The notes under the pieces: model-generated
Told to the model about the DNA's origin: nothing
The model's database searches: none
What the model saw: only the letters and a program-made list of their open reading frames with translations
From: Paraburkholderia sabiae
GTDB taxonomy: Bacteria > Pseudomonadota > Gammaproteobacteria > Burkholderiales > Burkholderiaceae
Direction of reading: 5' to 3'
DNA: 64,000 nucleotides
Assembly: GCF_030412785.1 (NCBI RefSeq)
Contig: NZ_CP125295.1
Coordinates: 6,200,001 to 6,264,000 of the forward strand
Position numbers and translations under genes: made by a program
In this document: positions 9,472-17,370 of the stretch, piece after piece
Layout: every line of letters starts with the position of its first letter
Position numbering within the stretch: position 1 is the stretch's first letter

Positions 9472-9477
9472 ATTATA
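9472..9477 (-). promoter_or_regulatory. Candidate -10 box of the mla operon
   Basis: The minus strand reads CCCTATAATTCG, a perfect -10 hexamer ahead of mlaF, in the short gap between mlaF and the thiE stop. A transcript from here would have a leader of about 25-30 bases. No convincing -35 hexamer is visible at normal spacing, so an activator or an extended element may be needed if the site is real. Confidence 0.45.
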
Positions 9478-9525
9478 GGGCCTTCGTGCAAACCCTGCCT
9501 TGACGACGCTAACGATTTAACTTTT

Positions 9526-10641
9526 CTAAACTTTTTCTTGCAAAAATATGTTTTGTAACGCTTTGGTAGCCGTAGCGGGATCGGCGGCCTCGGTGATCGC
9601 ACGCACGACAGCAGCGCTTTTCACGCCCGTCGCCAGCACCTGCGGCAGCACATCGCCGCTGATACCGCCGATCGCGACGAGCGGCACGACACCCTCCAGC
9701 AGTTTCACGTAGCGCACGAGCCGCACCAGACCTTGCGGCGCGGTAGGCATCACTTTGGTCGTGGTCGGAAACACTGCGCCAAGCGCGATATAGCTCGGAC
9801 GGAAGTGCAGCGCCGTCAGCATTTCGTAGTAGCCATGCGTTGACAGACCGAGACGCACGCCCGCTTTCGCCAATGCGTGCAGATCCGCCGTATGCACGTC
9901 TTCCTGGCCGAGGTGTACGCCATAAGCGCCCGCGTCGATCGCGGCTTGCCAGTGATCGTTGATGAACACCTGCGCGTCGTGCTCGCGGCCCGCCGCAACC
10001 GAACGCTCGATATCGCGCTGCAGTTCGGCATCGGCTGCCTTGTGGCGCAACTGCACCGTCTTCACGCCGAAACCGGCCACGCGTTCGACCCATTCGGCCG
10101 TCGGCAGCACGGCGTAGAGGCCGAGCGCATCCGGGCACGCGGCGAACGGTTGCGCCGGCGCGTCCGGCAAACCTGCGACGCGCGGGAAACGCGACAGGTC
10201 GCACGGCCACGCATCGTCGGATTTCGTCTCGTCGCCGTCGCGCCACGCGAGCGCGAGCGTCAGCGCGTCGTGCGGATCGAAACCGCAATCGAGGAACGCC
10301 GCCAGCGCGGGAATCCAGTCCTCAGCGAGATGGCCTTCCAGTTGATATCGCACGCCGCCCAGGTGGAGCACCGCGCGGCCCGCCGCCGCTTCGATCACGC
10401 CCGCGCCCTGCGTCACCCAGCGCGCGATCCGCTCAAGATGCTGTTCGCCGTGCTGCGTATCCGTGAAGACGATCAGATCGCCGCCGTTCGCGTCGTCGGG
10501 CGCGGTCAGGCAGATGCGCCATTCGACGTGCGTCGGTGGCCAGTCGCCGAGGCGCGCGCGAATGCGCTCGACGGCTTCCGTGAGTTCATCGGCGGGCGGC
10601 CAGAACAGGTCGCGACCCGACAGTTTCAAAGTTTCCGTCAT
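9526..10641 (-). CDS. thiE: Thiamine-phosphate synthase with N-terminal extension
   Basis: ThiE joins HMP-pyrophosphate and thiazole phosphate to form thiamine phosphate. The catalytic TIM barrel occupies residues from about 174 (GLYAVLPTAEWVERVAGFG) to the end, with VQLRHK, FINDHW and GVHLGQED as the substrate and Mg2+ motifs, and VAIGGI near the phosphate site. The first 170 or so residues are an extra domain not present in E. coli ThiE. It contains a tryptophan-rich start and a segment GGDLIVFTDTQHG but no motif I recognise. The start overlaps the thiG stop by 4 bases. It is the last gene of the thi operon. Confidence 0.93.
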   Translation of the reverse strand: MTETLKLSGRDLFWPPADELTEAVERIRARLGDWPPTHVEWRICLTAPDDANGGDLIVFTDTQHGEQHLERIARWVTQGAGVIEAAAGRAVLHLGGVRYQLEGHLAEDWIPALAAFLDCGFDPHDALTLALAWRDGDETKSDDAWPCDLSRFPRVAGLPDAPAQPFAACPDALGLYAVLPTAEWVERVAGFGVKTVQLRHKAADAELQRDIERSVAAGREHDAQVFINDHWQAAIDAGAYGVHLGQEDVHTADLHALAKAGVRLGLSTHGYYEMLTALHFRPSYIALGAVFPTTTKVMPTAPQGLVRLVRYVKLLEGVVPLVAIGGISGDVLPQVLATGVKSAAVVRAITEAADPATATKALQNIFLQEKV

Positions 10642-11462
10642 GCTGCTGCGCTCCCATCCTGATGCCAGAACGGCATGCCGACGACGGGCGTGCTCGCGTG
10701 GGCAGTTTCACGTTCGGCCATCGGGCCGGCCAGATACGCTTCGCGGCCCGCTTCGACGCCCATCGCGAACGCGCGAGCCATCGTTTCGGGATGCGTGGCC
10801 TGCGACACCGCCGTGTTCAGCAGCACGCCGTCGAAGCCCCACTCCATCACCTGGCACGCATGCGACGGCACGCCGAGACCGGCATCGACGATCAGCGGCA
10901 CGTCGGGCAGACGTTCGCGCAGCACGCGCAGTCCATACGGATTGACGACGCCCTTGCCGGTGCCGATCGGCGCGCCCCACGGCATCAGCGCCTCGCAGCC
11001 CGCGTCGAGCAGACGTCGGCCGATCACGAGGTCTTCCGTGCAATACGGCAGCACCTTGAAGCCGTCCTTCACCAGTTGCGCAGCCGCTTCGATCAAACCG
11101 ACGGGATCGGGCTGCAGCGTGTAGTCGTCGCCGATCAGTTCGAGCTTGATCCAGTCGGTTTCGAAAACTTCGCGAGCCATGTGCGCCGTGTTGACCGCCT
11201 CGCCGACCGTCTGGCAGCCGGCCGTATTCGGCAGCAGCGGCACGCCGTGGCGCTTGAGCAGATCGAAGAAGCCGGCTTCCGCGCCGCCTTCGCTCATCTG
11301 GCGACGCAGCGCGACCGTGACCATGCCCGGCTTCGATGCCGCGATCGAATCCGACAGCGACTGCAGCGACGGATAGCGCGACGTGCCGAGCAGCACGCGG
11401 CTCTGGAAAGTGTGGCCGTACAGCGTGAGCGCGTCGGCGGGAGCGTTCGCGTGTGAGTTCAT
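10638..11462 (-). CDS. thiG: Thiazole synthase
   Basis: ThiG makes the thiazole ring of thiamine from 1-deoxyxylulose 5-phosphate, the glycine-derived imine and ThiS thiocarboxylate. The 274-residue protein has SRVLLGTSRYPSLQSL near the N-terminus, MVTVALRR, and WIKLELIGDD, which carries the lysine expected to bind the sugar. The C-terminal barrel text is VDAGLGVPSHACQVMEWGFDG and the phosphate loop is LLNTAVSQA. It sits 42 bases after thiS and overlaps thiE. Confidence 0.96.
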   Translation of the reverse strand: MNSHANAPADALTLYGHTFQSRVLLGTSRYPSLQSLSDSIAASKPGMVTVALRRQMSEGGAEAGFFDLLKRHGVPLLPNTAGCQTVGEAVNTAHMAREVFETDWIKLELIGDDYTLQPDPVGLIEAAAQLVKDGFKVLPYCTEDLVIGRRLLDAGCEALMPWGAPIGTGKGVVNPYGLRVLRERLPDVPLIVDAGLGVPSHACQVMEWGFDGVLLNTAVSQATHPETMARAFAMGVEAGREAYLAGPMAERETAHASTPVVGMPFWHQDGSAAA

Positions 11463-11504
11463 GTTTGTGTCCTTGTCAGTGACAGTGCGTCTAGCGTGAC
11501 GGCT

Positions 11505-11702
11505 TCAGCCGCCCGCGACGGGATGCACGACGTCGAGCTTGTCGCCTGCCTGTAACGCACGCGCCGCATGCTGCGCGCGCGCGACGAAATTGCCGTTCAG
11601 CGCCACGGCGAACGGCGGCCGCGCGCCAAACGCGCTGAGCGCGTCGGCGACGGTCGCGCCTTCGGGCAGCGACAGCGGCTTCTGGTTGATCTGAATATCC
11701 AT
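11505..11702 (-). CDS. thiS: Sulfur carrier protein ThiS
   Basis: ThiS is the small ubiquitin-like carrier whose C-terminal glycine is adenylated and thiocarboxylated to donate sulfur to thiazole synthesis. The start at 11702 (MDIQINQKPLSLPEG) gives 65 residues, the normal size, ending in the required Gly-Gly (VHPVAGG). A longer in-frame reading upstream would run into thiO and is rejected. It lies 10 bases after thiO. Confidence 0.93.
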   Translation of the reverse strand: MDIQINQKPLSLPEGATVADALSAFGARPPFAVALNGNFVARAQHAARALQAGDKLDVVHPVAGG

Positions 11703-11712
11703 AGCGTTATGT

Positions 11713-12861
11713 TCAAACGTTGAGAGTGACGGCGGAGCGCGCGTGCGCGTCATCGAGCCGGAACAGTTCGCTCCAGCGCGCGTTGCGCTGCCAGTCGGCG
11801 AAACCGTCGGAATCGGCGACGCGGCCATCGAGCAGCGCCGACGCGAGCCGCACCGCTTCGCCCGCGACTTCGGGCGCGATCATGTAGCCATGCCGATACA
11901 GGCCGTTCACGCGCAGCGTGCGCGCGCCATCCCACAGCAGCACGGGACGATGGTCGGGCAGCGTCGGGCGGCACTGCGAGTTCAGTTCGAGAATGCGCGC
12001 CTCGCCGAAACCCGGATGCACCGAAAACGCCGCGCTCAGCAATTCGAGCGCCGATCGCACGCTGACGGGCGACATGTCCTCGCCCTCCACTTCCGTCGCG
12101 CCGATCACATACAGATCGTTCTGCTTCGGCGCGATATACAGCGGATAGCGCGGATGCAGCAGACGCACCGGCCGCGTCAAACCGATGCCGGGCGCGTGCA
12201 CACGCGCGACTTCGCCGCGAATGCCGCGCAGCGTCGGCATCGCCGGTTTGGCGCCGAGTCCGCGGCAGTCGATCGTGATCTTTGCAGGCGGCATCGCGTT
12301 ATCGTCGATGCTCGTATTCCAGTGCGTCTCGACGCCGCGCTCGGCAAGTCCCGCCGCCAGCGCCGACAGCACCTGCCGGTTGTCGAGCTGGCCTTCGTAC
12401 GGCAGCAGCCAGCCTTGCGTGAAGCGGCCCGCGAGCGCCGGTTCGGACGCACCGACCTGTGCGCCTGCCAGCGCCACCAGTCCGCCGTCGAGCAGTTCGG
12501 CGGGCGCATTCGCGCGCAGGCGTCGTTCGAACAGCGGCGCCTCGGCGCGATCGCCGTGATGCCAGACGATCAGCGAGCCGTTGCGCTGGAAGAACACGGG
12601 CTCGGGCAAATGCGCGAGCAGCGTCGGCCACGTTTCCAGCGACGCCGCGCCCAGCCGCGTAATCAGCAGCTCGGCGCTGGCGGCCTCGGCGAGCGGCGCG
12701 AGCATCGCGGCCGCGACCCACGCAGCCGCGTTCGAACCGGCGGCATCGCCGCGCTCATACAGCGCGACGCGATGCCCGTCGCCCGCAAGCTGCCACGCGA
12801 CGAGACGCCCGCACAGCCCGCCGCCGATCACGGCGAAATCCGGTTGAGCAGAGGTCGTCAT
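11713..12861 (-). CDS. thiO: FAD-dependent glycine oxidase ThiO
   Basis: ThiO oxidises glycine to the dehydroglycine imine used by ThiG in organisms without ThiH. The protein has 382 residues from the ATG at 12861, which has a TGGAG ribosome site 8 bases upstream. The FAD-binding loop is FAVIGGGLCGRLVAWQLAG at residues 9-27, with a DAO-type C-terminal region (VIGATEVEG, LRVNGLYRHGYMIAPEVAG). Its place as first gene before thiS-thiG-thiE, behind a TPP riboswitch, supports ThiO over other members of the oxidase family. Confidence 0.92.
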   Translation of the reverse strand: MTTSAQPDFAVIGGGLCGRLVAWQLAGDGHRVALYERGDAAGSNAAAWVAAAMLAPLAEAASAELLITRLGAASLETWPTLLAHLPEPVFFQRNGSLIVWHHGDRAEAPLFERRLRANAPAELLDGGLVALAGAQVGASEPALAGRFTQGWLLPYEGQLDNRQVLSALAAGLAERGVETHWNTSIDDNAMPPAKITIDCRGLGAKPAMPTLRGIRGEVARVHAPGIGLTRPVRLLHPRYPLYIAPKQNDLYVIGATEVEGEDMSPVSVRSALELLSAAFSVHPGFGEARILELNSQCRPTLPDHRPVLLWDGARTLRVNGLYRHGYMIAPEVAGEAVRLASALLDGRVADSDGFADWQRNARWSELFRLDDAHARSAVTLNV

Positions 12862-13042
12862 GGTGCGGCTCCAGAGCAAACCCCGGACGTCGCAAACCGC
12901 GCGCCCACGGCGAAACGGCCGGCAAAGCCAGCAGCACTGACGCAAATAACTGAAGAATGAACGGTCATCGAATCCTATCCGTACGGCAGAAGTGCGCTCG
13001 TACCCAAGGACGAAACCGGCGGGCAAGGCCAGCCGGGCATTG

Positions 13043-13068
13043 GGCGCTCACGATGCAACGGGAGCGCC
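13043..13068 (-). other. Stem-loop between the TPP riboswitch and thiO
   Basis: GGCGCTC and GAGCGCC form a perfect 7-bp stem with a 12-base loop, about 40 bases downstream of the riboswitch on the minus strand. No U-run follows, so it is not a standard terminator. It could belong to the expression platform or to a Rho-dependent mechanism. Together with the riboswitch and promoter it accounts for most of the 647-base gap ahead of thiO. About 180 bases between it and thiO show no clear feature. Confidence 0.35.
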
Positions 13069-13110
13069 GACCCGGCGGAAGGAGAACTTCCAGGAAATAC
13101 TTCCCGAAAA

Positions 13111-13194
13111 CTTCCCGCGCCGGTATTACCCGGATCGGGTGCGAAGGGTTTCTCTCAGCCTCGCCGCAGCGACTGCCCGCGCACGAAGCACCCC
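13111..13194 (-). promoter_or_regulatory. TPP riboswitch (THI element)
   Basis: Read on the minus strand the segment begins GGGGTGC, continues to GGCTGAGAGAAACCC, then GCACCCGATCCGGGTAAT, and closes with ACCGGCGCGGGAAG. These are the conserved parts of the thiamine pyrophosphate aptamer in the right order, including the CUGAGA pyrimidine-sensor loop and the pyrophosphate-sensor arm. The two ends can pair as P1. It lies upstream of thiO-thiS-thiG-thiE, so binding of TPP is expected to lower expression of thiamine synthesis. The leader from the aptamer to thiO is about 250 bases. Confidence 0.93.
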
Positions 13195-13209
13195 TGTTTC
13201 GTCCAGACC

Positions 13210-13239
13210 ATTAGACCATAAAAGCCGCGCGCGCCGCAA
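13210..13239 (-). promoter_or_regulatory. Candidate promoter of the thi operon
   Basis: On the minus strand a TTGCGG hexamer (13234-13239) and a TCTAAT hexamer (13210-13215) are separated by 18 bases, resembling a sigma-70 promoter. The start point would fall a few bases before the first riboswitch residue at 13194, which is the arrangement expected for riboswitch transcripts. Confidence 0.5.
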
Positions 13240-13508
13240 ACCCGTACAGACCGCAATCGGCGGTGGCTGATTTTGGCGAGGTTCGCTGTGGCTCTGGCAC
13301 AATGGCACGCGACAATGCGGACGGAATGCCGCGCCGTTGCAAGGCTGCTGTCGGGTTCGAGCGGCCGTGTCGGGGCGTAGTGAAACGTCCGTTTAAGTTC
13401 AGATTAAGTCGCTGCCGGAACAATCGCAGCCCGGGCCATGAACCCGCAGGCATGCAGCGGCGCAACGCATCGCGCCGCCGCCCGGGCCGACCGTATGAAA
13501 GGACGCTT

Positions 13509-15242
13509 ATGATCGACAACTCGAAAAATCCGTCGGATATCACCGCGTGGGGCCTCATCAAGCCCTACTGGGTGTCCGAGGATCGATGGAAAGCGCGGGG
13601 ACTGCTCGCGCTCGTCATCGCGATGAACATGACGATGGTCGCGGCCAACGTCTGGTTCAACAGCTGGCAGCGCACGTTCTTCGATGCGATCCAGCAGTAC
13701 AACTATCCCGTCTTCAAGGAATCGCTGCTGCAGTTCACGGTCATCGCGCTCGCGCTGATCCTGCTCGGTTCGTACCGGACGTACTTCCGCCAGATGCTCG
13801 AATTCCGCTGGCGGCAGTGGCTCACGAACCGCTATCTGAACGACTGGCTCGGCGATCGCGCGTATTACCGGATCGAGCGCGACAGTCTCGCCGACAACCC
13901 CGACCAGCGGGTTTCCGCCGACCTGCAAGGGTTGGCGAGCGCAACGCTGAATCTGTCGCTCGGACTGCTGTCGACCACCGTCACGCTGTTCTCGTTCATC
14001 GTGATCCTGTGGAACCTGTCGGGCGCGCTCGCGTTCCACGTGTTCGGCACGGAGGTCTCGATTCCGGGCTACATGGTGTGGGCCGCGCTCGTCTACGCGG
14101 CGCTCGGTTCGTGGGTGACGCACAAGGTCAACCATCCGCTGGTGTCGATCAACTACCAGCAGCAGCGCGTGGAAGCCGACTTCCGTTTCTCGCTGATCCG
14201 CATTCGCGAGAACGCCGACCAGATCGCGCTGTATCAGGGCGAGCGTTCGGAAGAGCAGGCGCTCAAGGGCGTGTTCGGACACATCCGCGACAACTGGCGT
14301 CTGATCATGCGCTTCACGCGACGCTTCAATATCGTCGTGATCAGTTACTCGCAGCTGGCCATTGTCTTTCCGTACATCGCGGCCGCGCCGAAGTATTTTT
14401 CGAAGTCGATTTCGCTCGGCGTGTATCAGCAGGTGACGGGCGCATTCGGCACAGTCAGCGATTCGTTTTCCTGGTTCATCAACAATTACGATTCGCTCGC
14501 CGAATGGCGCGCTACCGTGAACCGTCTGCGGGAATTCAATCGCGTGATGCGCTCGCAACATTTGCATGAGTCGGTCGTTGAAGGCACGGCACATGGCGGC
14601 ATCAACGTGCACCTGACGGACACCGATTCGATCAACGTGACGGACCTGCGTCTGCAACGCCCCGACGGCGAAGCGATGGCGAACGTCGGCTCGTTCCGTA
14701 TCGCGCCGAAGTCGCGCTGGCTCGTGCGCGGTCCGTCGGGCGCGGGCAAGAGCACGCTGATGCGCACGCTCGCGGGCCTGTGGCCATTCGGCGAAGGCAC
14801 GATCGAAATGCCCGCCGACGCGAAGCTGCTGTTCATCCCGCAGCGCAGTTATCTGCCCATCGGCACGCTGAAGGCGGCGCTTGCGTATCCGTCGGACGTG
14901 TCGGCGTTTTCCGACGAAGCATGCCGCGAAGTGCTAACCGTCTGCCGTCTGTCGGAGTTCGCGGACCGGCTCGGCGAATCGTCGCATTGGGAACGCTCGC
15001 TGTCGCCGGGCGAGCAGCAGCGTCTCGCGGCTGCGCGCGCGTTGCTGCAGCAGCCCGACTTCCTGTTCCTCGACGAAGCGACGAGCGCGCTCGATCCGGA
15101 CAACGAAAGCAACATCTACAACGCGCTGATCGAGCGCCTGCCGAACGCGGCGATCGTGAGCGTCGCGCATCGCAAGACGCTCGAAGCGTTCCACGACCAG
15201 ACGCTCTTCATCGAACGCGCGATCGAGCGCGAAGCGGCGTAA
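13509..15242 (+). CDS. SbmA/BacA-like ABC transporter with fused ATPase (YddA family)
   Basis: This 577-residue protein joins an SbmA/BacA-type membrane domain (residues about 1-340) to an ABC ATPase domain (about 370-577). Membrane-domain hallmarks are WFNSWQRTFFDAIQQ and RWRQWLTNRYLNDWL, followed by NPDQRVSADLQ. The ATPase has Walker A GPSGAGKSTL, signature LSPGEQQRL and Walker B FLFLDEATSALD. The start at 13509 has AAAGGA about 7 bases upstream; earlier in-frame ATGs lack a site. Relatives move peptides, peptide antibiotics or vitamin-like molecules; the substrate here is unknown. The gene stands alone and is divergent from the thi operon. Confidence 0.88.
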   Translation: MIDNSKNPSDITAWGLIKPYWVSEDRWKARGLLALVIAMNMTMVAANVWFNSWQRTFFDAIQQYNYPVFKESLLQFTVIALALILLGSYRTYFRQMLEFRWRQWLTNRYLNDWLGDRAYYRIERDSLADNPDQRVSADLQGLASATLNLSLGLLSTTVTLFSFIVILWNLSGALAFHVFGTEVSIPGYMVWAALVYAALGSWVTHKVNHPLVSINYQQQRVEADFRFSLIRIRENADQIALYQGERSEEQALKGVFGHIRDNWRLIMRFTRRFNIVVISYSQLAIVFPYIAAAPKYFSKSISLGVYQQVTGAFGTVSDSFSWFINNYDSLAEWRATVNRLREFNRVMRSQHLHESVVEGTAHGGINVHLTDTDSINVTDLRLQRPDGEAMANVGSFRIAPKSRWLVRGPSGAGKSTLMRTLAGLWPFGEGTIEMPADAKLLFIPQRSYLPIGTLKAALAYPSDVSAFSDEACREVLTVCRLSEFADRLGESSHWERSLSPGEQQRLAAARALLQQPDFLFLDEATSALDPDNESNIYNALIERLPNAAIVSVAHRKTLEAFHDQTLFIERAIEREAA

Positions 15243-15267
15243 GCGACGCGGCGCTTGCATGATGCCC

Positions 15268-15310
15268 GTGACGGGCGCGACATCTGAAAAAGAGTCCGCG
15301 CCCGTCACGC
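15268..15310. other. Strong stem-loop downstream of the SbmA-like gene
   Basis: A perfect 13-bp stem (CGTGACGGGCGCG pairing with its complement) encloses a 17-base loop, 25 bases after the stop. It has no T-run on either side. It could stabilise the 3' end or mark a factor-dependent end. No other feature is seen before the next gene at 15501. Confidence 0.45.
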
Positions 15311-15500
15311 TCAAGTCTTACGCGTCACCGAACTGACGCAACATCTCGAAAGATTTCCAAACAGCTCGAAAGCACTCTCGAAGCGCATGCGCTGTTCCGT
15401 GCTTTGCGCGCGGTCAATTCCAGCGACCATTGCATCGTGGGCCAAACGCTCCCCTGGCGCAGCCCGCGACGCATCTTCAACGTCACTGGAAATACCTGCC

Positions 15501-16010
15501 ATGTCATTCGACCGCCGCCTTCTCTCGTTTTCCCGCTTGTCCCTTCGTTCGTCGCTTCAACTTGCACAGTCCGGCCGCAACGCCGCGCTGACGGCGACGG
15601 CCGCGCTGCTCTTCGCAACGGCCGCGAACGCCGCGCAGAGCACGCCCGTGCATCAGGCCGAACCCGCCGATGTCTGCCCGGCGCTGTCGCACATCGTGTC
15701 GTCCGCCGACTTCAAGAAGCTGCGCGACGAACCGGCTGCGAAGCTGCCGGGCGTCGATCAGATCGACGACTGCCGTGCGAGCGCGCATTCGTACGATTGC
15801 CGCTGGCGCGCGCACTGGGAAGCCGATGGCTTCGTCAACGATCCGCTCGAAGAAATCGGCGCGGACATTGCCGCGTGCTTTCCGAACGTCGTGCACGACC
15901 TCAACACGCCGACGCGCCAGCACTTCATCGTGAAGACGGCTGACCGCCGCGTGAGCGTCACGGCGAGCGTGCAAGGCCAGAACGAACTGCGTCTGCGCAT
16001 CGCGCGCTAA
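15501..16010 (+). CDS. Exported protein of unknown function
   Basis: This 169-residue protein has a long N-terminal signal region: MSFDRRLL, a basic stretch, then ALTATAALLFATAANA with likely cleavage after ANA near residue 44. The mature part is rich in paired cysteines (VCPALS, DDCRAS, YDCRW, ACFP), suggesting disulfides in the periplasm. I recognise no domain. The ATG at 15501 is chosen because it begins the signal peptide; the frame is open upstream but without export features. It is followed on the same strand by a lipoprotein gene, so the two may act together at the envelope. Confidence 0.75.
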   Translation: MSFDRRLLSFSRLSLRSSLQLAQSGRNAALTATAALLFATAANAAQSTPVHQAEPADVCPALSHIVSSADFKKLRDEPAAKLPGVDQIDDCRASAHSYDCRWRAHWEADGFVNDPLEEIGADIAACFPNVVHDLNTPTRQHFIVKTADRRVSVTASVQGQNELRLRIAR

Positions 16011-16061
16011 GCGTCCGTTCGTCAGCCGACGTCACTTCAACTACGTGTTCGCGAGCCCATC

Positions 16062-16649
16062 GTGATTGCCCCTTCTCTCGCGCAGGTTCTGCGGATCGTG
16101 CTCGCGGCGGCATGCGTACTGTCGCTGGGCGGCTGCGCGTGGACGCTGATCACGGCCGCGGACGCGACGGGTTCCGTGATCCAGGCGGGCTACGCGATCG
16201 CGTCGAACTATTCGTCGCCGACCTTCGTCAACGGACGGCGCGCGAAGATTGGCGCCGTTTGCATCGAGGTGAACCAGATGGTGTCGGTCGGCGACTTCGT
16301 ACCTGCGCTGCAACTTGCGCTTGATCGGCGCGGGATTCGCTCGGATGTTTATAACCCGGGCACGTCGCCGGCCGGGTGCGAGGCGCGTCTCGTCTATAAC
16401 GCTTCTGTCGATTACGGCAAACGGTCGTTTAGCGATGAGGCTACTCAGTATCTTTCCATGATCGATCTTACTTTGATTCAGCATGGGCGGATTCTGGTTA
16501 CTGCTCGATATCAGACTGGTGGGCTTGGGGTTGACCGGTTTTCTAGCGCTTCTGTGAAGCTTGATGGGTTGATCGATAAGATGGTCGTGAATCAGGTTGA
16601 GAATTTGTCGTCGCCTGAGACTATTCAGACTTCTGCTCTTGGGAATTGA
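16062..16649 (+). CDS. Putative lipoprotein of unknown function, mixed codon usage
   Basis: The 195-residue product, read from GTG 16062, has a lipoprotein signal with lipobox LGGC at about residues 22-25, so it is probably anchored in the outer membrane. The middle contains VNQMVSVGDFVPALQLALDRRGI and a repeat-poor alpha/beta-like region. No family is recognised. The first half uses the GC-rich codons of the neighbourhood, while from about 16380 the reading switches to many T-ending codons and much lower third-position GC. The change occurs next to the inverted-repeat element that follows the stop. Confidence 0.75.
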   Translation: MIAPSLAQVLRIVLAAACVLSLGGCAWTLITAADATGSVIQAGYAIASNYSSPTFVNGRRAKIGAVCIEVNQMVSVGDFVPALQLALDRRGIRSDVYNPGTSPAGCEARLVYNASVDYGKRSFSDEATQYLSMIDLTLIQHGRILVTARYQTGGLGVDRFSSASVKLDGLIDKMVVNQVENLSSPETIQTSALGN

Positions 16650-16688
16650 TTTTTCGCTAACGCGGTTTGGTTTTTTTTCTTTTGTCGT

Positions 16689-16927
16689 TGGCATCCGCGG
16701 TTTCGTATCGGTGCTTCATGCGTTGCCCCTGTGCGGGGCGGCACCTACTTTTCTTTGCAGCGGCAAAGAAAAGTAGGCAAAAGAAAGCCGCTTCAAACCT
16801 CCGGTGCCTGCCTGGATAACACCACGGCACACGTTCATCGAGCTGTCGCACAGCGACGCAAACACTCCGTAGAAAGCCCGCAGTCAGGCGCGCGCGGCGC
16901 GAAAGATGACATCCACTTGGAGCACAT
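16689..16927 (+). repeat. Left arm of a ~530-bp imperfect inverted repeat
   Basis: This arm is repeated in inverted orientation at 16976-17216, with a 48-base spacer. Matching blocks in order are TCCGCG-TTTCGTATCGGT, GCGTTGCCCCTGTGCGGGGC, the hairpin core, AACACCACGGCACAC, GTAGAAAGCCCGCAGTCA and TGGAGCACAT. Inside the arm, 16744-16758 pairs perfectly with 16763-16777 (15 bp, 4-base loop AGCG), a CCTACTTTTCTTTGC hairpin. Short open frames over it look like by-products of the repeat. Similar GCCCCTGTGCGGGGC / AAAGAAAAGTAGG text is, to my knowledge, dispersed in many Burkholderia-group genomes. This and the right arm fill the 720-base gap before 17371. Confidence 0.9.
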
Positions 16928-16975
16928 TCGGTCCGCTTGTTTTTTGCGTGTTGCCGTCGGCTTGATTGCGGCGGT

Positions 16976-17216
16976 ATGTGCTCCAGACTGTGTGCGGGGT
17001 TTTTGCGCCGTGCGCAGTTGACTGCGGGCTTTCTACAGAGTGCGGACGTCGCTGCGCGGCCGCTCAGAGGCCGTGTGCCGTGGTGTTATCCTGGCAGGCA
17101 CTGGAGGTTCAAAAGCGGCTTTCTTTTGCCTACTTTTCTTTGCCGCTGCAAAGAAAAGTAGGTGCCGCCCCGCACAGGGGCAACGCTAATAAACCGATAC
17201 GAAATCGCGGACGCCA
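16976..17216 (-). repeat. Right arm of the ~530-bp imperfect inverted repeat
   Basis: The reverse complement of this segment matches 16689-16927 over nearly its whole length, with scattered substitutions and small indels in the inner part. Its own hairpin core is 17129-17143 pairing with 17148-17162 (15 bp, loop CGCT), the exact counterpart of the left one. The two arms differ enough to show independent drift, yet the cores are identical, suggesting that these are under selection or were recently copied. Confidence 0.9.
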
Positions 17217-17370
17217 GCCACGAAACCGCAAACGCCAGCGCAGCAAAAAACAAAAAAGCAAAAACCAGAATGGCGACTAGCGTCGCAGACAAAAAAACCT
17301 CTTACAGGCGAAAGATTTGGAAAGCACCCCAACCTTCCGCGCGAAGCGCCAACTCTCTACTATCGCCTGA

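Noticed and set aside
13263..13508. An 82-codon upstream extension of the SbmA-like protein
   Set aside because: The extension is Arg-rich and overlaps the thi promoter region, while the ATG at 13509 has a good ribosome site and begins family-like sequence.
16689..17216. CRISPR array or integron attachment site
   Set aside because: There are only two copies in inverted orientation, with no regular spacers and no cas or integrase genes.
16731..17292. Short open frames inside the inverted repeat (for example one starting MRGGTYFSLQRQ)
   Set aside because: The same peptides arise from both arms in opposite orientations, exactly as the repeat predicts. There is no ribosome site or family, so they are annotated as repeat.
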